A stretch of DNA of 64,000 bases, taken from positions 62,001-126,000 of the forward strand of contig MU404087.1 of the NCBI GenBank assembly GCA_022695795.1, read 5' to 3'. The position numbers were made by a program, and so were the translations under genes. This document shows positions 26,233 through 37,188 of the stretch, piece after piece. Positions within the stretch are counted from its first letter, which is position 1, and every line of letters starts with the position of its first letter. This DNA comes from Biscogniauxia marginata. Its lineage: Eukaryota; Ascomycota; Sordariomycetes; Xylariales; Xylariaceae. The notes below the pieces were generated by a model. That model saw only the letters and a program-made list of their open reading frames with translations. It was not told where the DNA came from and made no database searches.

Positions 26233-29056
26233 ATGTCCTCCTCCACACCGAACCTCACCGCCGACGGACTGCCACTTCGATCCGCCATGAAGCACGAAGA
26301 CGATGCCGAGAGGACGCCGCAATCAAGTGCTGCTGCAAGTACGAAAGGTTGGTTACTGTTTCATTTTCACAGTCGCTCCAGTCCTCTTACTAAACGCCAC
26401 GCCTGCTCTCATATTTTCTTGTAACGCACACGCCTTCCTAGGAATTGATCTCACACCTGATATATATTCGCTTCGTTTGGGTCCAATATCCCACCTAAAA
26501 GTATTGCCGCATGTTCCTTCGGGATTATGAGAGGCACCATAGATACCTCGATATGTCGCGTTAGTCCAACAGTATAAGTACACATGCAATATTGAGTAAA
26601 CGGCCACCCATGATTACCCCCTAGTGAGATAGCTCTCCAGGTAAACGAATCATGGATAGGTTCGGCAACAACTCAGCATAGTCTTATAGTCTTATGAAAA
26701 CCCCCTAATCTCCCTCCACGAGCATGCAAACCAAACCCTACTCAGTCACAAGACACATAGCACGCATAATGCTTACTCAATTCCAGCTGTACATATATCC
26801 GAACCCCCGCCAGATCCAGTCAATTCGGAAGAAGCACTGCCTAAGAAGCAGTTTTCGGCAGGAATTGCTAGACGTTTGAGTGGTCGTCCACCTCTACAAG
26901 CCACCAATTCTTCAAAAACCTCCCTCCTGAGTCAACCGAGTTTGGAAGCTTTGAATAGTTATGCTAGCAGCCAGTCTACCCACCAACCCCCGCAGGAAGA
27001 TGGCCACTTGCACTCTCAACATCAGTATCGACCAGATCAAATCGGCCAAAGGCTCGTTTCCCAAGTCGCCGAATGGATTGAGCATGAACGGGCCAAAAGG
27101 CATCATAGGAAATCGAGGAGGATGCATTCGACCAGACGCAAATTTCACAAGGACGAAGCTGAAGGAATGGAAGTTCAGCCATCTACCAGGCACAGGACAT
27201 ACTCGATAGATTCACAATCTAGTGACGTATCTCTGGAACGGCTTCAAAAAATCATCGATGACAGCATCAGCTCCTTGGAACTCTCCGGTACCTCCCACTA
27301 TAGCTCTCGGTCAGGTAAGAAGTCACAACGAAGACGTTCACTCAACCTGCATCGGACCGCCTCATCCGATACTGAGTACCATGATGGTGATATCCTAGTC
27401 CCGGGATGTGATGCGATGCTGGATAATTCGAAGACCCTGAGTTATTCTGGAGGAAATGTAACTGCTGCAGACGATAGTACTTCGGCCTCAGGCAAGAAAG
27501 GAAAGGAGCGTAAAGCCTGGATCACGTTCAAAAATGATATCATTCGGCTAGCACATACCTTAGGGCTGAAAGGATGGAGACGGGTTCCGCTTGACTGTGG
27601 TGAAGCTATCGCGGTTGAGCGTCTCAGTGGAGCCCTGACAAATGCGGTCTATGTGGTCTCGCCACCAGAGGACCTAAGCCGGATGACGGAGGGTAGTAAG
27701 AAGACCCCGGCCAAATTGCTATTAAGGGTATATGGCCCTCAGGCGGAGCACATTATCGACAGAGAAAACGAGCTCAGCGTCCTGAGGCGACTCGGACGCA
27801 AAAAGATCGGTCCTCGCCTATTAGGAACGTTTACCAACGGTCGTTTTGAGCAGTATCTTAATGCCATCACTCTGACTGCAAGCGACCTCAGAGACCCAGA
27901 TACATCTAGGAAAATAGCGAAGAGGATGAGAGAATTACATGACGGTATCGAGTTGCTGGAGGACGAGAGGGATGGCGGACCTGCAGTGTTGAAGAATTGG
28001 GATAATTGGCTTGACAGGGTCGAACGTGCCATCACCTTCCTCGACCAAAAGATACTCTCTGGGAATACTGGTCCTGTCAGGAATGCGGCTGATGCTTGGA
28101 AAGAGCGAGGACTCATCTGTGGGGTAGAGTGGGCTGCGTTCAAGGCAATGGTTGATAAATATCGCCAACTCCTGCTTGATCGCTATGGTGGATCCAAAGT
28201 TATACGTGATCATCTCATCTTCGCCCACAGCGACGTGAGTATTCTACATCGCTTTCTAATATCTAGTTCTAACAATGAACAGACTCAATACGGCAACATT
28301 CTACGCGTCAGACCTGACGATAAGACGTCGCCTTTGCTACAATCCAATTACGAGCATAAGCAACTCGTCGTCATAGACTTCGAATATGCTGCTGCCAACG
28401 TTCGGGGACTCGAGTTCGCGAACCACTTCACGGAGTGGTGTTATAACTACCACAACGAGGATGCGCCATTCGCATGCAACACATCCCTGTACCCCAAGCC
28501 AGATGAGCAGCGCCGCTTTATCAAGGCATATGTAACTCATCGGCCCGAGTATCCGCATCCAGCGGCCTCAACTCCAAACCTCACTCCTTTAGCTACCCCA
28601 AATCTTGAACCCATCACGCCTAGTCTGGGACCAACGTCTTCTGGCGCGTCCAGCTCCATCGTAGAATTCATGCTCGACGCCCGCGTGCCGCCGGGTGGGT
28701 GGAAGGAGGAGGAACGGCGTAGGGAGGAACAGGCAGAGGAGCAAGTCAACGCGCTGATGGAGGAAACGCGGTTATGGCGAGTAGCCAATAGTGCCCAATG
28801 GATCGCTTGGGGTATTATGCAGGCTAAGATCCCCGGGTTCGACGAAAAGGAAACGACCGAGGCCGTCAAAGGAGCTCAACCCACCACGGTCGTGATTCCC
28901 GAGGAGGAGGAAGGGGACCCGAATGAGTTCGACTATCTAGGATACGCACAGGAGAGAGCGATGTTCTTCTGGGGAGATTGCGTGATGCTCGGTCTTGTGA
29001 AGAAGGAGGACCTACCGGAACATATGAGAGACAAGATCAAACTGGTAGATTATTGA
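26233..29056 (+). CDS. CKI1: Choline/ethanolamine kinase
   Basis: Exons are 26233-26347, 26787-28234 and 28283-29056, giving 778 residues. An alternative first donor at 26339 would shorten it by three. The enzyme phosphorylates choline (and probably ethanolamine) with ATP, the first step of the Kennedy pathway to phosphatidylcholine. The N-terminal ~200 residues are a Ser/Arg/His-rich extension with likely phosphorylation sites. The kinase core begins near the WRRVPLD segment. The Brenner motif HSDTQYGNIL (H519, D521, N526) is split by intron 2, and the metal-binding IDFEYA (D553, E555) follows. The C terminus has WIAWGIMQAKIPGFDE and DYLGYAQERAMFFWGD, typical of fungal choline kinases. HSD replaces the commoner HND. 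The 48-nt intron 2 (GTGAGT...AACAG) contains no stop and is a multiple of three. An AATAAA lies at 29197-29202, 141 nt past the stop. Confidence 0.95.
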
Positions 29057-30137
29057 TCTTAGCTCCTAGGTGTAGGGAATAGGGCAACACACGGTCATTC
29101 ATGGGGCGGCAGCATGGCGGAAGGTATTCAAAAGGGGGCGGAAACCGGTTGACTTTTGTACTAAATGCGTCAGGGATCAACAATAGGAAATACAAAAATA
29201 AAGTGGTGTTGGCCACCTAGAGAATTGGCTTTTCTTTTCCTTTCCTTTCTTTTGGCTGACTCGGGGTAAATAGGATGATTTGACGTACCTAGGGCAACGG
29301 AACTATGATTGCATCCGACACTTACCCGAGGTGGCCGACCTAAGACGTATATACCAAAATAGGACCTCTTTTTTCCAACAAGTTGAGCGAGTCGACGTAA
29401 CTATCCATGGGTCTGGGGGGATGAGTAGAAGGAAAGTCCACCTCAATGGTCTAGTGGGGGAGGCCATTGAAACCCCGGGTACCGGAGCATGCCTCGCCAA
29501 CTTTTTTTTTTCTTCCTCGTAGGTCACCCGTTCGAATCTTCCTCTTGTCCTTTTTTTTCTCGTTGGCTTTTTTTGTAATTGTTATTTTTATTATTCCGTC
29601 CTCCAATTTTCTAGGTACGCATGTATAACAACCAACGCAAGCGTATTATATATGCCTTAAGAAAACGAATCTACTGTTGGAATGTGTAAATATGCCTAAT
29701 ATAGGATAATGACTAGCCAGCCCCTGAAGACTCAACGGGGACAGGCGCACGTTTAGGCATAGAACCAGACCGCTGTCGAATGAATCAACTTATACAGCCA
29801 GTTTCCCACGGGAGGTATGGTTTGTTGGACATTTGATTCGTAAGAAAGCTAATAAGTAGTAGGTAGATAGATCATCATCATGCCGTAGATCCTCGAGCCT
29901 TCACATTATATGTAGTTTGAAGATCTTGTATGCATGCCATGTACTCTCACTCACGCACTTGCCCGTCAACTTGACTTCCCCTGCAACTAAAAGAAGACAT
30001 GCATTTGTCCACCTGTATCTATGTATATATAGCCTCTTACTTTTAATTTATCTTCAACTTCACCCATCCATCCATACAACTCCTTTGATAAAATAATTTC
30101 CTCTTTTTTTTCCCCCTCTTTTCTCTTCGGCTACCTC
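29057..30137. other. Convergent intergenic region
   Basis: This is the shared 3' region between the choline kinase (plus) and the AsaB-like gene (minus). It holds the AATAAA at 29197-29202, T-rich runs at 29505 and 29552, and a fragment with tRNA-box-like sequences that does not fold as a tRNA. No gene is supported. Confidence 0.5.
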
Positions 30138-31073
30138 TTACTCGTAAAACACCAAACACCGTACCTCGATGCTCTGCCGCGGCGGCGCGTCCTCCGGCGT
30201 CGCTGGGTCGACGAACGCCGTGTGCGGCGTGCGCACGGCCAGCCCGGCGCGGCCGTGGGGCTCCTCGCCCTCGCCCCACGAGTCGTAGCACTTGAGCAGC
30301 AGCACCTCGTCGGGCGTCATGTCCTTGGCGTAGTAGAAGCGGTGGCGCTCGCTCGGCGCCACCGACATGGTCTCGCCGCGCACCTCGTACCCCTCGGTGG
30401 AAGACCACGTCGACTCGGGCGCCCGCGTCTCCTTGCCGCGGTCGTCGTCGTCAACATCGACGCCCGAATCGGTGCGCGGCCGCCGCCGCGGGTACAGCAG
30501 GTCGACGGGGACGAAGTCCGCCGGCGACGTCGTCCGCCAGTCGACGACCGCGAGCGGGAAGTCCGACGCCGGGTACGCGACGGGGCGCCACACGTTGACG
30601 ATCTGGAAGCGCCCGCGCAGCAGCTCCGCGGCCTCGGCCTCGGGCAGGTGCCGGCGCACGCGCGCCGCGGCGGCGGCCGACGACTGGTCGACGTGGACCT
30701 GCTGGACGGGGGGGCGGGCCGCGTCCGGGGCCCGCTGCCGGATCGTGTGGTCGAAGATGACGACGCGCCTGACGCGGCGGCCCTCGGTCGCCGGCAGGTG
30801 CGCGCGCAGCAGCCCCTCGACCGAGGCGTAGTAGGGCCCGCGCACGGAGGCGTCCGAGGCGAAGTCGGTCTGCGGCGGCGGCGGGGACCGCAGCACGGCG
30901 AACCCGGCGTTGTCCGTGTTGAACTCGGACTCGTGGCCGCGCAGGTCCGTCACGGCGCGCGTGTGCGGCGCGAGCTTGAAGGACGCGGCTTCGGCGGCGT
31001 CGACTTTGCTCCAGGGCTTGGTGCCGGCGGGCACGGAGGCCAGGTCGATGTAGTTGAACGCGGCAGTGGTCAT
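30138..31073 (-). CDS. AsaB/GA4-desaturase-like (CmcJ/NvfI family) protein
   Basis: Intronless, 311 residues from the ATG at 31073 (MTTAAFNYID). An in-frame upstream ATG at 31193 would add 40 low-complexity residues and is less likely. Family blocks in order are VIFDHTIR (105-112), VHVDQS (126-131), RVRRHLP, QIVNVWRPV (157-165), PLAVVDWR, RFYYAKDMTPDEVLLLKCYDS (245-265), TPHTAF (282-287) and SIEVRCLVF near the end. The family is annotated as 2-oxoglutarate-dependent-oxygenase-like and often occurs near secondary-metabolite genes (aspergillic acid AsaB, cephamycin CmcJ, gibberellin DES). Its reaction here cannot be deduced. An acidic low-complexity insertion (about residues 196-228) lies between the YP and YEVRGE blocks. 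The gene is strikingly GC-rich with almost all third positions G or C, unlike its AT-richer flanks. No cluster partners are visible. Confidence 0.88.
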   Translation of the reverse strand: MTTAAFNYIDLASVPAGTKPWSKVDAAEAASFKLAPHTRAVTDLRGHESEFNTDNAGFAVLRSPPPPQTDFASDASVRGPYYASVEGLLRAHLPATEGRRVRRVVIFDHTIRQRAPDAARPPVQQVHVDQSSAAAAARVRRHLPEAEAAELLRGRFQIVNVWRPVAYPASDFPLAVVDWRTTSPADFVPVDLLYPRRRPRTDSGVDVDDDDRGKETRAPESTWSSTEGYEVRGETMSVAPSERHRFYYAKDMTPDEVLLLKCYDSWGEGEEPHGRAGLAVRTPHTAFVDPATPEDAPPRQSIEVRCLVFYE

Positions 31074-31730
31074 CGTGTGTGCGAGTGTTGCTGTTGCTGT
31101 ACTTGCTGCTGGGGGGCTTGGGATGTAGTGGTGATGTACTAAAGTTTGGCGTCTAAGTGCTTGTCGGGCGAGTGAGTGTGGAAAGGGGGGCATAAAAACT
31201 ACCTCTTAAGTAGATGTATATGTATTGCGTAGGTAGATAGGTAGATATATCTGCTTGTCTACCCGTCTGTTAGTTTGAGTTGTTATTACTACGATCCTAG
31301 AGTTTCTAAAATCGGAACAGGATATCCTGAGGGGGCGATCGTTTTATAGACCAACTGGGTGTAGTAAGTGTATGCAGCTTGATCACCTTATGTACCTAAC
31401 TGGGTAACAGGTAAAATATCCTATTACAAAGCTATGCGGTACGGGTCTTTTATTAGTAATCATTGCATGCTCGAACAAACACCTGCTGATTTCTGGGGTT
31501 ATAGAAATCCCGATTGTTCTCCGTCTACCTACACCAGCCAAGAAAACAATTGGAGTTGAGGCTAACATTAGTTCGGTCAGTACCTGTAATAGAACCCCGA
31601 ATCCCAAACTCCGTCGATTAACTGAGTATAGGTATGCAATTCTGATATTAGCTGTTCATCTGTTGATTTATAATCTTGACTACCACTATCCCCTTTTGTT
31701 CATATTATTCATACACATTCTTCGTTCGAG
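31074..31730. other. Upstream region of the AsaB-like gene
   Basis: Promoter-side sequence with CT-rich stretches and short TAGGTA/TAGATA repeats near 31230. No gene seen. Confidence 0.45.
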
Positions 31731-32927
31731 TCACACTGCCATCATCGTCATCTTCCGCACCCTCATACAACCCCCTTTTCTACTCCTCCTTAGGCACTTG
31801 GCTGAGCTTACTCTGTGCGAGGGAGGCACTCGCCTTGCGGTCAAAGACGTTTGAAATAGGGGGCCCATCGTGTGTAAGGGGCTGGTCCGTAGATTGAAGC
31901 TTCGCCGCCCTTGTAGCACCTCACCGCCATACCCTGATAGTTCATCGCGGGCTCTGGCTGTCGAATCGCTGTTCGAAACCACAGGGCTATAGTTCCCCCG
32001 CAAGGACACGTGAACTTGTCAAGTAATCATTGAAGATTTAGCAATATCTAACGAGCCGTTTTGAGGACTGATTTAGTAATATCCGCCAGGGCATCTGGAA
32101 ACATCTGTCCCCAGTCTAGCACACATGGGAGTCGTATCTTCATTTTACCGAAGGTTATCCTCGTCGAGCTTTTGTTCGCCGACCTCAACTGCAAGCCCGT
32201 ACCGGAAATCCAAGGGAGCCAGTAGTTTCAATAATATTTTTGATCTTTCTTAGTTCCTTCTCTTTAAAGGGATATCTTGATGTTCCCACAACCTTTCGAA
32301 ACTATCTTTAGGTCGTAGTCTGGTTTTGTTGGCGTTAAGAACAACCAAAAGACGGCCTAAAGACGCGCCAGGAACCTTGAGGGCTCTGATGGTATGTGAC
32401 CACTCCTTGTCTGCATACGGTTCGTCCCTGCTATCTCGTAATTGTTGGAGGATATAACCGCATGCTTCTAGTTCATCCCAAAACCATGTTTATTCTTTGG
32501 TTAGCCGTGCCGATGTATCGACTAACTTTAGAAGATAGCTGGATGACCTAAAGTACGTTCGCAGCCGTGGTAAGAGGATCCCGTATCAAAATTCATTTCG
32601 TGAAGAGCCTAGAGTCTTAGTATCGATGAGATAAAGCCACAGTGAACCTATAGCAAGGATTTTCAGTGGATATGGTAGAACATGTATTTGAAGCAACTGG
32701 AAAGATTTTCCACTTAACGATATTCCTACGAATCGCTCAATGGCTCTAGTCTCACGGCCTGAATTGTGCGGGGTATTGCTACCTTAAGACACAGTTGCAC
32801 GATATGTGTCCCTTTTTGTATACAGAGATTATTGGTGAGAGGCGAGCCAATTGAATGGGAGGCTTAAGAAATAGAAGCAGGTTATGCGACGTTGAGCTTC
32901 TCTGCGTTTATTCCTTCGTAGTTGCAT
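31731..32927 (-). pseudogene. Candidate nonsense-riddled gene relic, product unknown
   Basis: A single minus-strand frame runs from an ATG at 32927 to 31731. Over the best part (32927-32045, 294 codons) it has seven internal stops, at 32829, 32784, 32586, 32490, 32250, 32145 and 32073; about 14 are expected by chance. All but one are TAA and the other is TGA, each one C-to-T step from CAA or CGA. Between them the translation is protein-like: PLKILAIGSLWLYLIDTKTL, WDELEACGYILQQLRDSRDE and FRYGLAVEVGEQKLDEDNLR. The second half vaguely recalls the N-terminal helical regions of fungal STAND/NACHT proteins, but I cannot name the family. The evidence is suggestive, not conclusive. A protein search of the frame would settle it. 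Confidence 0.4.
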
Positions 32928-34209
32928 GCAATATAGCTGTCGGCACAGCTAGAAGTTATGCTTTTACTACCGGCTCTGTCAAACATCTATACAGAAAGGA
33001 ACCAGAACTAAAATGGAAGGAGTAGGGTCCTTGAAAGTGACAGAGAATGTATGACAGAGCCCATATCGTATTTAATAAGGGGCAGTTAAACCCAAGAAAG
33101 AGCCCGGTAGGGGAAGGAGTTGAATGAGCCTTCAACGGGGACAGGGTGATCACGAGTTTTCCTGGAACGTTCATGGTGTAGGGTACAGTTAATCATCATA
33201 AAATAGGAGGCGAGAGAACTTATGGACATAAACGCGACAACTATGATCTTCCAAATCCAGACCTAAGCCTACTATGAACCTCTCACTGGTAACGATGCGA
33301 GCCATGTGATCCCCAGGATCTCCCAAGGCCGTGTGCTCAGGCTTTTCCGCCATTATTATAAATAGCACCAAGGAACTAAGAGCAAAACGTTTAACGTGTA
33401 TATCTCACCGAGGGATTCGCATCGTACTTCATTCATTACAGAATCTTGGTGCTACCAAAGATTCTTGCGTATTTCGCGAACTAAGTAAACAAAGGGTATT
33501 TTAGGGTTAGAATAACGAAAGTTTGAAAATGAAAAAATATTGGAAAAGGTCGATGCAATAGAACCCCCAATAATGTCCCGCGTCTAACTCGAGATATCAT
33601 CGTTCAAGATCGATATTGGTAAATATAAACGAGAATCGTAGGGCGGCTTTCGCAAATTCCTGGTTTGATACAAGGACAAGGAAAGGACCAAGAAGAAAAT
33701 ATAAAAATAAACCCAACGCCAGTTCAAACCAAAATTTTTGTCAAATATGAGCCGTGAGGCTATCCCCTCTTGTCCAGCCGTGAGGCTCCATCAATCTTTC
33801 ATGGGTAGGAGATAAGGGTTACTACCAATGCTTCTCTGCCCCAGCCGGTAGGATTTGGTCCAATGATCGAAATGGGAGGAAGCCAAGAATAGTCCGTAAG
33901 GTTTCCAACGCTCTTCCGTAAGGCGGTGCTGTCGTTTCCCGCCGTTGCGTCCAAGGCGTGTTTGCTTAGGACGCCTCGTTCCGCTCCTCGTGGTCGTGTG
34001 TCTCTACTCGTCCTCTCCTCAAAAAAGACCCCTCCCCCTTTTGAACTCATTACTTCGTCGTCTCCCACCCGTATTACCAATTTTCGTGAAACAAGAATGA
34101 AATAGAGCACCCAATTCTCTTTCTTTTCTTTTTTTCTCCTTATCTTCTTCTCTCCTGTGAGGGAGTTCCAACAGTCTTAAAATATTCTCTCCACTCCTAA
34201 TGTGCCTTA
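32928..34209. other. Intergenic, no gene supported
   Basis: No motif-bearing frame. The part next to 34209 is the 3' flank of the CNL1-like gene and is T-rich. A 103-codon minus frame at 33799-34110 is not recognisable. Confidence 0.45.
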
Positions 34210-34752
34210 TTAATGTCGATGGCGGCGACCGGCAGAGCCGGCTTCTTGTCGATGCGAATGGGAATGGCGATGTGAATGCTGGCGGTGGCTGTCGTGATCC
34301 CGTCGCGACGTACTTGAGTGTTCGAGCTCGCGTTCGAGGTTTTCGACGCGCTGGCGATAATCCCTCACGATCTCTTTGATGTGGGCGATGCGATCGAAAT
34401 CGACCTCGAGCTCGTCGATCTGGCTCATGATGTTCTGGAAGCGCGCAATCTCAGCATCGGCATTGTCCACCAGGTTGCCCGCGCGATCATACTGCTGCAT
34501 AGTCACGATGGAGCTCTGCTCGCTAAGGTACTCAATGCGCTCCTGGATCTGCTGCAGTAAGCGGTCGAGATGCCGCGACAGTGCGGCGAGACTCGAGCTG
34601 TCGAGCAGCAGACGGCCCTGGGAAGAGGCACGACTCGCGGCGCGCGAAGAAGAGGATCCGGCCTGGGTCTGATGGTAGCGAAGAAGTGCGATTTCTTCGT
34701 CGGTCAGGCCCAATTGCGTGTCCTCGACCGTATTGGGCTCTGTTGACGGCAT
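34210..34752 (-). CDS. CNL1: BLOC-1 subunit CNL1-like protein
   Basis: Single exon, 180 residues, starting MPSTEPNTVEDTQLGLTDEE. CNL1 is a small coiled-coil subunit of the fungal BLOC-1-like complex, which works on endosomes in cargo sorting and Rab recycling. A Ser-rich linker (about 32-46) precedes two predicted helices: LAALSRHLDRLLQQIQERIEYL (about 55-76) and, after QQYDRAGNLVDNADAEIARF, ELEVDFDRIAHIKEIVRDY to about residue 145. Heptad-like spacing of Leu and Ile suggests a coiled coil. The last ~35 residues are a His/Ser/Arg-rich tail (SHRHSHSHRQ), probably disordered. Length and the QQYDRAGN...ADAEIARF block fit fungal CNL1 proteins. No intron is needed and the start ATG at 34752 is the first in frame. 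The name rests on recalled family resemblance and could be wrong at subunit level. Confidence 0.75.
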   Translation of the reverse strand: MPSTEPNTVEDTQLGLTDEEIALLRYHQTQAGSSSSRAASRASSQGRLLLDSSSLAALSRHLDRLLQQIQERIEYLSEQSSIVTMQQYDRAGNLVDNADAEIARFQNIMSQIDELEVDFDRIAHIKEIVRDYRQRVENLERELEHSSTSRRDHDSHRQHSHRHSHSHRQEAGSAGRRHRH

Positions 34753-35693
34753 GGCTCTGCCGCGGTAGGCACCGGTGGACGTTCGATCACGACTTGCTAG
34801 GGATCAAGTGTTGTGTAGCGTCGGCGGGACAGGGGGGAATGTGACGGCAGAAGTAAGCGGGGCGCTTTCAGATGCAACGTCGTCTGAGATGGCTTCGAGG
34901 AATGATGCGACACCCTGTGGTCAAGCGTTGAGTCTGCCGGCGCGCGCGGCGGCTTCATTGTCTCGAGATATCGATGGCAATGTCGACGGTCATTGCTCAA
35001 CGGGTCGGCGATGGCGGGTAGTATAGGTTGATCGGGAGAGCCAGATCAGCTTTGGGGTGGATGTGCGTGATGGTCTGGGGTTTTCGATAACGGTTGTAAG
35101 AGTTCGCAGGGACTGGGACGAGGGAGGGGAGATGAAGGCCGGGGGTCGAGGAATAGATTTTGGTACGAGTCCAACTTTTTTTCTAAGGATTTGGTGATAC
35201 AAATCCAAGCCAGTGAACCACACCCTCAGGTTCTCTTTCTTGGCTTTGATTGTCCCTGCCACACACTCACACTCACACCAGGGCCTCTGCTCGTTATTAC
35301 ATCGGCTCAGACCAAACCTTGGACCGAAGAGGAAGCTAGAGTCGCAAGTACTAGGCGAGGAGGTGTGGTATGGTGTGGCAGCAGCAAGGCCCGGGTTCGT
35401 TTTCTCTTCTCGGCTGAAGCAAAGGCGTCATCAGCTAAGATTAACAAGGTAGAGAGACAATCTACCTCTCAGAAGCACACACACTTGTCTGTCCTTCCCC
35501 GTGGCACGTCAATTGAGTATCGAGATGGCTGAAGAGACAAGGAAGTTAGAGACGAGGTATGGGGTATCCAGGTTGACTGACCGTTGGGTGACAAGAAAAT
35601 TAGCTGCACGGCGAACGGCGGGGCGAAAACAAGACCTCTCATAGGCTGTCGGCCGATATATTATCAATTTTAAGATTGCCAAGAGCACATGTA
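34753..35693. other. Upstream region of the CNL1-like gene
   Basis: Promoter and leader side of the CNL1-like gene, with GT- and CA-rich runs near 35258-35280. Open frames on both strands here are short and without motifs. Confidence 0.45.
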
Positions 35694-36101
35694 TCATGAT
35701 GAGCTCCTTGCCTCAATCGGTGAGGGATCGTTCATGTTGTTTAGAAAAGATTCGAATCTCTCACCTTCACATGTCGTCTTCTCGACTTGTTGAAAAGGCG
35801 AACCCAACTAAACTTATATGAAGCCCTCTGACAGACATAGACTGAAGAAGCATGGATAAGCGAACGGAGACATATCCACTGTCGGCGAATATTCGATAGT
35901 CCGCCTGAGCTCTTTTATTCCTTGCCAGCTCTGCCCATCTTTCTGTAGATATTCCGCAACCGCCGACTGGTTCACGGGAAACCTCCCAGCGTCAAATGTT
36001 TCTATAGCGGCATGGATTGACGTTACCATCTGCGACAGGCGCTTATTGCTGTGTTCCCCTTGTGCTTGATGAGCTAACTTTAGCAGAGCAATATCTTCGA
36101 G
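35694..36101 (-). pseudogene. Fragment of a fungal helical-domain protein, broken
   Basis: One minus-strand frame of 136 codons has only two internal stops, TAA at 35814 and TAG at 35808. The upstream 96 codons are open and read EDIALLKLAHQAQGEHSNKR, then RLSQMVTSIHAAIETFDAG and AEYLQKDGQSWQGIKELRRT. This RLSQ...SI...F...W block resembles an uncharacterised helical domain found in large fungal multidomain proteins. After the stops the frame continues with PFQQVEKTTCEGERFESFLN. A possible splice acceptor (GGATAG) just precedes the first codon. A 12-bp-arm palindrome lies immediately upstream at 36125-36150. I read this as the surviving piece of a larger gene. No catalytic motif is seen. Confidence 0.5.
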
Positions 36102-37188
36102 CTATCCGTTATGAGATCACACTCGCGTTGGCAATTGGAATTGCCAACGCAGATATGAATGGAAATCTTCCGCCTGGTGGCATTGTTATATGAGATCTAC
36201 ATAGTAATTTGCCTACACATCAGCAGAGCCCATTGGGCACCTCTCAATGTTGAGAAAGATGATATGAGGCCTTTGGCGTCAAGCTTCGTTAAGAAACCTT
36301 CAGCGACTAAACCGGGCACCTGGCGGCTTTAAAGATGGTGTGAGTGTTTTTTAGTAACAACTCTTAGTCCCCCCCTGGAGTTACAGTTGGAGTAGTCGAG
36401 CACACTATAAAATTAGGCCCTTCATCGTAACCTAGGCAGTCTTATTGTTTAGCAGCCTTCCGTCCTCTAAACAGGCACTCAAGGTCCATAACCTTGGAGA
36501 AAGAGAATGCCACGCTGTAGTACATACCATACTATAATTTAAGTTCAGGTACTCATACTCATTACCTGCAGTCTGTTCAGCTGGGAATGGGGTGCATGAA
36601 CTGCTTTACCACCGTCGCCTTGCATATGTCAGTATGTTCCGCATGGACTTCTAGATTAAGAACGGAAGCCGAATTACCGCGATCCTGTGACGCAAATATT
36701 CTCGGAGCCCTACCGATTGCGACATAAGCTTTCTACGGGCCGAACATTTTAGTAATTTGTATGAGGCATACCGTGAACTGGTTTTCCGGCACAGCAACAT
36801 GGAAGGAAACATAAAACAGTTCGGAACAGAGGTAGGGATGCAAACGTTGAAATAGTCCAGTAAGCATAGTATCCACCGAGGTCTACACGCCAATTCAGCT
36901 TAGAGCCGGGTTTTTGGGAAGACGGATCGCATGCTTTATGCTTGGACGAGATGGATCGAGTAGGCTTGAGATCTCCTAGGAGGCATTAAAGATGAGCACT
37001 GAAATCCAAAGTATTCCGTCGGTGGGCGAGTGCCACCAGTATACGACCCAGGAAATGCTGACTCCGCCTCGCCGTCTCGCTTATATGTATAGGTGGCACG
37101 AGATCGCCTCCTCGCGTACCCTAGAGCTAGAAGCCTGTTCTATCGCACCGGGATTCGATTGCTTAGGACATTGATTTTCGCTCCGAAA
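36102..37188. other. Intergenic, flank of the SGNH pseudogene
   Basis: No supported gene. It contains the palindrome at 36125-36150. Short frames at 36651-36893 (minus) and 36992-37174 (plus) carry no motif. Confidence 0.4.
36125..36150. repeat. Perfect inverted repeat, 12-bp arms
   Basis: GCGTTGGCAATT and its exact reverse complement flank a two-base GG centre. The palindrome sits beside a decayed coding fragment. It could be a cruciform-prone site, or a chance or insertion footprint. Confidence 0.85.

Noticed and set aside
29447..29559. tRNA-like signals (TGGTCTAGTGG, GTTCGAATC, then a T run)
   Set aside because: The A-box-like and B-box-like words are about 80 bases apart, but acceptor and T stems do not pair, so it is not a working tRNA. 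A degenerate tRNA-derived fragment remains possible.
30222..31142. 306-codon plus-strand frame
   Set aside because: It is the antisense shadow of the GC-rich AsaB-like gene. Low stop density follows from GC-rich codons and its product is Arg/Gly/Val low-complexity.
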